This document shows positions 8,427 through 13,859 of a DNA stretch of 13,859 nucleotides, piece by piece; position 1 is the first letter of the stretch; each line of letters starts with the position of its first letter. A program made the translations under genes and the position numbers. The stretch covers positions 1-13,859 of the forward strand of contig JAGQVR010000048.1 in the NCBI GenBank assembly GCA_020437875.1, read 5' to 3'. Source of the DNA: Flavobacteriales bacterium (GTDB lineage Bacteria; Bacteroidota; Bacteroidia; Flavobacteriales_F; PHOS-HE28). A model generated the notes under the pieces. The model worked only from the letters and a program-made list of their open reading frames with translations, made no database searches and was not told where the DNA came from.

Positions 8427-10358
8427 ATGCTTCGCAACCTCCTCCTTCTCGTGGTGCTCGGCGCCTGTTCATCCTCCTTCGCCCAGCAGGAAAGCGAGAC
8501 CCGCAGCCAGGCACCCCATTTCATCGTGCGCGACAGTACGGGCACCCCGATCGCGGGTATCGACCTGCCCCAGATCGCGACAAGTGCCGACGTGCGGATC
8601 GTCGGAACCATCGCCAGCGTGACCGTGCACCAGACGTACCGGAACGACCACGCGACCACCTTGCAGGCCGAGTATGTATTCCCTGCCAGCACGCGCGCTG
8701 CCGTGCATGGCATGACAATGCGTGTCGGCGATCGGGTGATCGAGGCGAAGGTGAAGGAACGTGAGGCCGCGAAGCAGGAGTTCATGGAAGCACAGAAGGC
8801 CGGCAAGAAGGCATCCCTGCTCGAGCAGCATCGACCGAATGTCTTCCAGATGAGCGTGGCGAACATCACCTCCGGCACCTCGGTGGACGTGGAATTGCGC
8901 TACACGGAGCACATCGTACCAGAGGAGGGTGTGTATGAATTCGTCTACCCGGTGGTGGTGGGCGAACGGTACAACGGAGGCCCGAACGCCACCCAGGAGA
9001 ACTGGACGACCAACCCGCACACCTTGACCTTGCAGGACGACTTCCCAAAGGCAAGGCCACGCTTCACGTTCAAGGCCTCCATCGACAGTCCCCTGCCCTT
9101 GAAGGACGTAGTGGTGCCCACCTATCCATGCGCGATCACCTTCCCGGACCTGAACAGGGCCGAGATCGAGCTGCGCACGGGAACTGGCATACACGACAAC
9201 AACAACGACCTCGTACTGCACTACCGGCTTGCGGACGATGCGATCAGCACCGGTCTGTTGACCGGCTCCAGTGGCGGCGAGAACTTCTTCCTGCTCATGG
9301 CTGAACCGCCCCAGCGGGTGCAGAGCGGACAGGTGGTGCCACGCGAATACGTATTCATCCTCGATGTGTCGGGATCCATGAACGGCTATCCCATCGAAGT
9401 GGCGAAACGCATGATGAAGCGCCTGTTCCAAGACCTGCGGCCACAGGACAGGTTCAACGTCCTCCTGTTCGCCGGAGGTTCGCAGCTCTATGCGGACCGT
9501 TCACCGCAGGCCACACCCGAGGAGCTCCAGCGGGCATTCGTGTTCATTGCCGAACAGACCGGGCAGGGCGGTACCGAACTGCTGCCGGCGTTGGAACGCG
9601 CCATGCGCATCCCGCGCACCGAAGGCATGTCGCGCAGCATCGTGATCGTGACCGACGGCTTCGTTGCGGTGGAACGTGAGGCCTTCGCACTGATCCGCGG
9701 GACGGTCGGTGATGCCAACGTGTTCCCCTTCGGCATCGGAAGCAACGTGAACCGTTACCTGATCGAGGGCCTCGCACGCGCCGGGCAGGGCCAGCCGTTC
9801 GTCGTGGTGGGTCAGGGAGAGGTGGACATGGTGGCGGAGAAGTTCGCACGTTACGTGGCATCGCCCGTGCTCACGGACATCCATGTGAGCTACGAGGGCC
9901 TCGCGGTGGACGACGATGCACCAGTACGGGTGGCGGACCTGTTCGCCCAACGACCCATCACCATCTTTGGCAGGTACGACGGCAAGGCCAGGGGCAGCAT
10001 CGTGGTGCGTGGGACCACGACCAACGGGCCGTTCGAAAGACGCATCAACGTGGGTTCCGCAACACCGGCCACAGATGGCGAGGCGCTTCGTTACCTGTGG
10101 GCCCGGAACACCATCGCCTCGCTGGATGATGACCAACAAGCCGGCAATGATGAAGCACTGAAGGCGCGTATCATCGACCTCGGGCTTCAGTACAACCTGT
10201 TGACACGGTTCACCTCCTTCATCGCCGTGGAGGAGGATCAGGAACGCGACGCATCCACCATGCCGCCCGGGGCCGTTCCGGAACCGCATGAATGGGCCAT
10301 GATCGTGCTTGGCGGCCTGGCATTTCTTTGGTTCCTCTATCGCCAACGATCGGTTTGA
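8427..10358 (+). CDS. VIT/VWA-domain protein with C-terminal PEP-CTERM sorting signal
   Basis: A 643-residue exported protein. Residues 1-20 are a signal peptide: either type I cleavage after SFA before QQES, or lipid attachment at the Cys of LGAC (residue 14). A VIT domain covers about 38-165 (VTVHQTYRN, YVFPASTRAAV, SVANITSG). A von Willebrand A domain follows from about 306 with a complete metal site: D313, S315, S317 (DVSGS), T383 and D410. This order resembles inter-alpha-trypsin inhibitor heavy chains and bacterial VIT/VWA adhesion proteins. The C-terminus has VPEP (617-620), W623, a hydrophobic helix to about 638, then RQR, which is the three-part PEP-CTERM signal cut by exosortases. 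The stop codon overlaps the start of the next gene, an exosortase. The inferred role is a surface-sorted, metal-dependent binding protein. Similar VIT-protein/exosortase pairs (XrtN type) are defined in Bacteroidota; I cannot assign the subtype by eye. Confidence 0.9.
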   Translation: MLRNLLLLVVLGACSSSFAQQESETRSQAPHFIVRDSTGTPIAGIDLPQIATSADVRIVGTIASVTVHQTYRNDHATTLQAEYVFPASTRAAVHGMTMRVGDRVIEAKVKEREAAKQEFMEAQKAGKKASLLEQHRPNVFQMSVANITSGTSVDVELRYTEHIVPEEGVYEFVYPVVVGERYNGGPNATQENWTTNPHTLTLQDDFPKARPRFTFKASIDSPLPLKDVVVPTYPCAITFPDLNRAEIELRTGTGIHDNNNDLVLHYRLADDAISTGLLTGSSGGENFFLLMAEPPQRVQSGQVVPREYVFILDVSGSMNGYPIEVAKRMMKRLFQDLRPQDRFNVLLFAGGSQLYADRSPQATPEELQRAFVFIAEQTGQGGTELLPALERAMRIPRTEGMSRSIVIVTDGFVAVEREAFALIRGTVGDANVFPFGIGSNVNRYLIEGLARAGQGQPFVVVGQGEVDMVAEKFARYVASPVLTDIHVSYEGLAVDDDAPVRVADLFAQRPITIFGRYDGKARGSIVVRGTTTNGPFERRINVGSATPATDGEALRYLWARNTIASLDDDQQAGNDEALKARIIDLGLQYNLLTRFTSFIAVEEDQERDASTMPPGAVPEPHEWAMIVLGGLAFLWFLYRQRSV

Positions 10359-11677
10359 TGGTGGTGGCGCCGCAACGTCGCGATGGCTGGCGCGCGGCAG
10401 TGCTCTGCGCGGTCGTGACCCTGTTCCTATGGCCCGGGCTGAGCGATCACGTGAGCGTGGAATGGGGCATGCGCTACTTCTGGCTCCTGCTCCTCCCGGT
10501 GATCATCCGCGTACGGCAACCGGGCGTCCGGTCGCTGAGATACCTCTTCGTACTGATCCCGTTGCTCCTACTGGCGACCTGGTCACCTCATCCGTTGTTC
10601 CGTCTCGGTTTGCTCTTTGCAGCCATCTTCCTGGTGATCGAGGCCTTCGTCGGTAAGTTGGACCGGCTCGCGCCGGTGTTCGCCGTGCTGGTGGCACCCA
10701 TCACACATTTCTTCCTGGACACCTTCGGGTTCACGGTGCGACTGGCGATCAGTTCTTCGGTGGCCGCCACGCTTCGACTCCTCGACCCCCAGGCGATGAG
10801 CATCGGTAACGCGATCATGTACAAGACCCGGGAGTTCCATGTGGATCCGGAATGCATGGGCCTGCGCATGATCACCACCTCCCTGATCGTCACCATGGCC
10901 TTGATCGCCATACGCGAACGTCGTTCCCGGAGCTCTCTCAACTGGTCGGCTCTACCGGCACTGCTGCTGCTGACATTCGGTCTCGTGGCGCTTACCAACT
11001 ACCTGCGGATCCTCGCGCTGGTGGTCACGGCGGCACCTGCGGGCGGCTTCTGGCACGAGGTGATCGGCCTCATCGTCTGGTCGCTTTTCGTGCTGGTACC
11101 GATGGCCTTCATCGTGGAACGATGGACCAGCGCACCGTCCGGTCCCCATCATCAGGAGCCGTCTTCTTCCCGCCGATCGCAACTGCTCGCCACGGCGGCA
11201 ATGATACCCACCGTGGTGATCGGCTTCCTCCACCCGGTCATGCCGGTGGAGCACGAAAGGGACCTGATCGCGGAGCGATCGGAGATCCCCGGTTGTGAGC
11301 GCACCGTACTCCCCAACAACGTGGTGAGCTTCCGCAGCGACCAACTGCAGATCTACTTCAAGCCGGGCAAGCCGTTCTACAGCAATGATCATCATCCGAT
11401 GAGCTGCTGGCGAGGAAGTGGCTATCGCTTCACGCACGAGGTCATCGAACCTTACAGGGGCGGAACAATTTGCTTTGGTCGCCTTGTCAACGGCCGGACC
11501 ATGCGGTATTCGGCTTGGTGGTATGATAACGGGAGCACGCGCACCTGCAGCCAGCTGGAATGGCGCTGGCTGGCAGCCCTTGGCGAAGGCCCGTTCCGAA
11601 TGATCAATGTGACAGCGGATACGCCACAGGAAATGATGCGCGAAGTATCACGTCTTTACGGGCCGTTGGCCGCGTAA
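10358..11677 (+). CDS. exosortase with EpsI-like C-terminal domain
   Basis: A 439-residue polytopic membrane protein: about eight hydrophobic helices in residues 1-260, one more helix near 280-300, then a soluble domain. It has the exosortase catalytic set: C166 in PECMGLR, R217 in NYLRI and H233 in FWHEVIG, in the right order and spacing within membrane segments. Exosortases recognise PEP-CTERM signals and cleave them at the inner membrane. The soluble C-terminal part (about 310-439) has HHPMSCWRGSGYRF and WWYDNGSTRT and resembles EpsI, a protein that accompanies exosortases, so it is probably a fusion. The start ATG at 10358 shares its A with the stop of the VIT gene (TGATG), indicating translational coupling. 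An in-frame ATG at 10292 lies inside the VIT gene and would add 22 residues with no membrane character; I reject it. Exosortase identity is firm; EpsI homology is moderate. Confidence 0.9.
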   Translation: MVVAPQRRDGWRAAVLCAVVTLFLWPGLSDHVSVEWGMRYFWLLLLPVIIRVRQPGVRSLRYLFVLIPLLLLATWSPHPLFRLGLLFAAIFLVIEAFVGKLDRLAPVFAVLVAPITHFFLDTFGFTVRLAISSSVAATLRLLDPQAMSIGNAIMYKTREFHVDPECMGLRMITTSLIVTMALIAIRERRSRSSLNWSALPALLLLTFGLVALTNYLRILALVVTAAPAGGFWHEVIGLIVWSLFVLVPMAFIVERWTSAPSGPHHQEPSSSRRSQLLATAAMIPTVVIGFLHPVMPVEHERDLIAERSEIPGCERTVLPNNVVSFRSDQLQIYFKPGKPFYSNDHHPMSCWRGSGYRFTHEVIEPYRGGTICFGRLVNGRTMRYSAWWYDNGSTRTCSQLEWRWLAALGEGPFRMINVTADTPQEMMREVSRLYGPLAA

Positions 11678-11732
11678 GTCTTGCACCTCCAAAAGGATCA
11701 GGACCGAACAGGGAACGCCGTGGTCCATCAGG

Positions 11733-12164
11733 CTACTCCCCGATATCCTCGTTCCACAATTCCGGCTCGGCGGCGATGAACTCCTCCATCATCTGCACAC
11801 ATTCCGGCAGGTCGAGGTCGATGACCTCCACGCCGTGGCTCTGCATGAATTCCTTTGCGCCGGGGAAGGTGCGGCTCTCCCCCACCACTACTTTCTTGAT
11901 CTTGAATTGTACGATGGTTCCCGCGCACATGTAGCAGGGCATCAGGGTGGAGTAGATCGTGGTGCCTCTGTAGCTGCCGATGCGGCCCGCGTTGTTGAGG
12001 CAGTCCATCTCGCCATGCAGGATGGGGTTCTTCTCCTGCACGCGCTTGTTGTGCCCGCGCGCGATGATCTTGCCATCGCGCACCAGCACGGAACCGATGG
12101 GAATGCCGCCCTGTGAACGGCCCAGGCGGGCTTCGTCGATGGCGGCTTTCATGTGGGGGTCCAT
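11733..12164 (-). CDS. cytosine deaminase, fungal Fcy1-like nucleoside/cytosine deaminase fold
   Basis: A 143-residue cytoplasmic zinc deaminase. Zinc ligands and the catalytic acid are H50 and E52 (LHGE), C77 and C80 (PCYMC). Similarity to yeast cytosine deaminase extends beyond the zinc motifs: GGIPIGSVL near the N-terminus, RGHNKR, TLMPCYMCAG, the VVGE turn, and the C-terminal end WNEDIGE, which matches the yeast enzyme's WFEDIGE. These shared parts point to cytosine to uracil hydrolysis rather than to tRNA adenosine or guanine deamination; the bacterial CodA enzyme is unrelated. It is the last of three minus-strand genes and faces the exosortase gene, with a 55-base gap between the stops in which I see no good terminator. 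PreA, two genes upstream, would use the uracil formed. A broader substrate range, such as other nucleobases, cannot be excluded. Confidence 0.85.
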   Translation of the reverse strand: MDPHMKAAIDEARLGRSQGGIPIGSVLVRDGKIIARGHNKRVQEKNPILHGEMDCLNNAGRIGSYRGTTIYSTLMPCYMCAGTIVQFKIKKVVVGESRTFPGAKEFMQSHGVEVIDLDLPECVQMMEEFIAAEPELWNEDIGE

Positions 12165-12226
12165 AGGCGGTTGTTGGTTGTTGGTATGTCTATTGTCGGA
12201 AGTACTACGAGTGGCGAATGCGCATC

Positions 12227-12658
12227 CTATGGTTCGTGGCCCCGGTCAATCGCAGCGCATTTGGCAATTTGGAATTGCCTCAACTCACCTGCGCTATCTA
12301 TTAGCAAGAAGGTAATAGCGCCTTCTTCCTTGATCGCGGTCTGCCCGACACTCGCATACTCCAGCATATCTCTGTTCCGCTTCAGGTCGAACTGATAGTT
12401 CACATATTCTTTGGTCGTATCGTTGATCAGGATCAGAATACTGAAAAAGCGGTCGTGCATGAAGCTGTCATAGTCATATGTTTCTATGTCGACAACATGC
12501 CCAGTGAATTGTTGAGCTACCAGTTCATCGCACGCCCCTTCCAATCCGGATCCGTTCGCTGCTTGAATCGAGCAGCTGTAGTGGCCAATGAATCCAGCAA
12601 ACCCGAGGATCGCAATTCCTCCTACTGCCAACAGTATTCGAGCCTCTCGCTTGGTCAT
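12227..12658 (-). CDS. low-GC single-helix membrane or secreted protein, function unknown
   Basis: A 143-residue protein I do not recognise. The N-terminus is MTKREAR followed by a hydrophobic helix (about 8-26, LLAVGGIAILGFAGFIG), so it is either anchored in the inner membrane with the rest outside the cytoplasm, or secreted. The remaining 115 residues contain Cys29, Cys43 and a Cys near the end (IAKCAA) and a beta-rich pattern (VVDIETYDYDSF, FFSILILIND, AITFLLIDS). GC is about 43% by count over 12421-12480, clearly below the flanking enzyme genes, which suggests weak constraint or foreign origin. GAGGAG about 10 bases upstream of the ATG is a plausible ribosome binding site. It is flanked by PreA (65 bases upstream) and the cytosine deaminase (62 bases downstream), all on the minus strand. 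Confidence 0.7.
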   Translation of the reverse strand: MTKREARILLAVGGIAILGFAGFIGHYSCSIQAANGSGLEGACDELVAQQFTGHVVDIETYDYDSFMHDRFFSILILINDTTKEYVNYQFDLKRNRDMLEYASVGQTAIKEEGAITFLLIDSAGELRQFQIAKCAAIDRGHEP

Positions 12659-12680
12659 CTACGCTGAACTCCTCGTGCAC

Positions 12681-12697
12681 TCACGATTCATTCGTGA
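12681..12697. repeat. short inverted repeat between preA and the low-GC gene
   Basis: TCACGA (12681-12686) and TCGTGA (12692-12697) form a perfect 6-base inverted repeat with a 5-base gap. It lies between the preA stop and the start of the low-GC gene. There is no T-tract on the minus-strand side, so it is not a standard terminator; an operator or mRNA hairpin is possible, as is chance. Confidence 0.3.
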
Positions 12698-12723
12698 CAA
12701 AGGGGTCATTGTTCGATCAAGCG

Positions 12724-13859
12724 CTAGCCCTTATAGTGTCGTGGCTGCTTCTTCGCCAACGCCTCCGCCGGCTCCGGCACCCAATGGTGCAAGCCACCCG
12801 CCAGCTCATCATCGAAGGTCTTCGGTATGTTGCCGGCGGCCGTACGCTCCGCCCAGTTGATGAACTGCTGGCCGTCATCACGGCGTTCCATGGTGATGCA
12901 CTCCTCCACCGGGCAGACGAGTGAGCAGAGGTTGCAACCCACGCAATTCTCCTCGATGATGCTCGGGATGCGGTCCGTGGGATCGCTGCTGAGCGCTATG
13001 GCCTGGTGCGCCCCATCATCGCAGGCGGTGTAACAGAGCTGGCAGCCGATGCACTTGTCCTTGTTGATGCTGGCCACCACTTTGTACTTCAAGTTGAGGT
13101 CCTCCCAGTGCTTCACATTGGGCAATGCCTTGCCACGGAAGTCGGCGATGGTCGCAAAGCCCTTCTCATCCATGTAACGCTCCAAGCCGCTCTTCAGGTC
13201 GCGGATGATCCCGAAACCGAAGTGCATGACCGCCGTGCAGACCTGAACGGAAGTCGCGCCAAGCAGGATGAACTCCACTGCATCGCGCCAGTTCTCCACG
13301 CCACCGATGCCGCTGATCGGCAGGTTCACGTCCGGGTGCTGCGCACAGTTCTTCACCATGTTCAGCGCGATGGGCTTCACCGCCGGGCCGCAATAACCGC
13401 CGTTGGTGCTCTTACCATCCACGATCGGGTAGGGAACGTAGTTGTCGATGTCCACGCCCACGATGCTCTGTATCGTGTTGATCAACGAGATCGCATCGCT
13501 TCCACCTGCCCTTGCCGCACGCGCCGGACGCGTGATGTCCGAGATGTTCGGCGTCAGCTTGGTGATCACGGGGATCTTCGCCACTTCCTTCACCCATTCC
13601 ACGATGGTCTGAAGCACCTTGGGCTCCTGCCCGACAGCGCTGCCCATTCCGCGTTCGCACATCCCATGCGGACAACCGAAGTTCAATTCGATCCCATCCG
13701 CACCTGCATTCTCCACGTCGCGCACGATGTTGTGCCATTCCTCGCGCGTCTCCACCATCAAGGAGGCGATCACGGCATGGTCCGGGAAACGCTTCTTCAC
13801 CTCGCTGATCTCGCGCAGGTTGTCGCGCAACGGCCTATCGGTGATGAGCTCGATGTTAT
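12724..13859 (-). CDS. preA: PreA, FMN/Fe-S subunit of NAD-dependent dihydropyrimidine dehydrogenase (N-terminus outside window)
   Basis: Catalytic subunit that reduces uracil or thymine to the 5,6-dihydro form, with electrons from NADH via the partner PreT. The frame is open to the right edge (first complete codon 13855-13857; NIELITDRPLR), so the start lies beyond it; comparison with E. coli PreA (about 411 residues) suggests roughly the first 35-80 residues are missing. The FMN-barrel motifs are strong: ELNFGCPHGM with the catalytic Cys codon at 13672-13674, ERGMGSAVGQ, KLTPNISDI, GGYCGPAVKPIALNMV, ISGIGGVENWRDA and LGATSVQVC. The C-terminal ferredoxin part has two four-Cys clusters, C-x2-C-x2-C-x3-C, at 13021-13053 and 12913-12945; the first ends CDD rather than CP, as in dihydropyrimidine dehydrogenases. 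preT is not in the window and may lie just to the right. The TTG codon at 13828-13830 is not the start. Confidence 0.95.
   Translation of the reverse strand, partial: NIELITDRPLRDNLREISEVKKRFPDHAVIASLMVETREEWHNIVRDVENAGADGIELNFGCPHGMCERGMGSAVGQEPKVLQTIVEWVKEVAKIPVITKLTPNISDITRPARAARAGGSDAISLINTIQSIVGVDIDNYVPYPIVDGKSTNGGYCGPAVKPIALNMVKNCAQHPDVNLPISGIGGVENWRDAVEFILLGATSVQVCTAVMHFGFGIIRDLKSGLERYMDEKGFATIADFRGKALPNVKHWEDLNLKYKVVASINKDKCIGCQLCYTACDDGAHQAIALSSDPTDRIPSIIEENCVGCNLCSLVCPVEECITMERRDDGQQFINWAERTAAGNIPKTFDDELAGGLHHWVPEPAEALAKKQPRHYKG

Noticed and set aside
11678..11732. Possible bidirectional terminator between the exosortase and cytosine deaminase genes
   Set aside because: Only a weak GGACC/GGTCC pairing with a long loop and no T-tract on either strand.

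Overview
The window looks like chromosome of a moderately high-GC member of the Bacteroidota, probably a Flavobacteriales-type lineage. Three separate secreted proteins end in type IX secretion system (T9SS) type A sorting domains, two promoter candidates fit the Bacteroidota -33/-7 pattern, and most genes lack strong Shine-Dalgarno sites. No RNA gene, insertion sequence or CRISPR array was seen.

Layout, left to right. The 3' half of a HipA-family kinase gene runs in from the left edge. Next come a small-to-medium T9SS-exported protein of unknown function, a stand-alone Smr-domain protein, and a large T9SS-exported protein carrying a lamin-tail domain and a CotH secretory-kinase domain. These are followed by a homodimer-type ABC exporter (membrane domain and ATPase in one chain) and a T9SS-exported protein with a protease-associated (PA) domain, closed by a strong intrinsic terminator at 8299-8336.

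The most notable part is 8427-11677. A VIT + von Willebrand A protein ends in a textbook PEP-CTERM sorting signal (VPEP, hydrophobic helix, basic tail). It is followed, with a TGATG stop/start overlap, by an exosortase that keeps the Cys/Arg/His catalytic set and carries an EpsI-like C-terminal domain. This looks like a dedicated one-protease/one-substrate surface-sorting pair, in a genome that also sends proteins out through T9SS.

The last third, 11733 to the right edge, is on the minus strand. It holds PreA (the FMN/Fe-S subunit of NAD-dependent dihydropyrimidine dehydrogenase, N-terminus cut off by the window edge), a low-GC single-helix membrane or secreted protein of unknown function, and a cytosine deaminase of the fungal Fcy1 type. 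Cytosine deaminase makes uracil and PreA reduces uracil, so these two enzymes fit one pyrimidine-catabolic route; the protein between them is unexplained.

All calls are by eye from translated sequence. Family assignments rest on motifs; subtype assignments, especially of the exosortase, are tentative.
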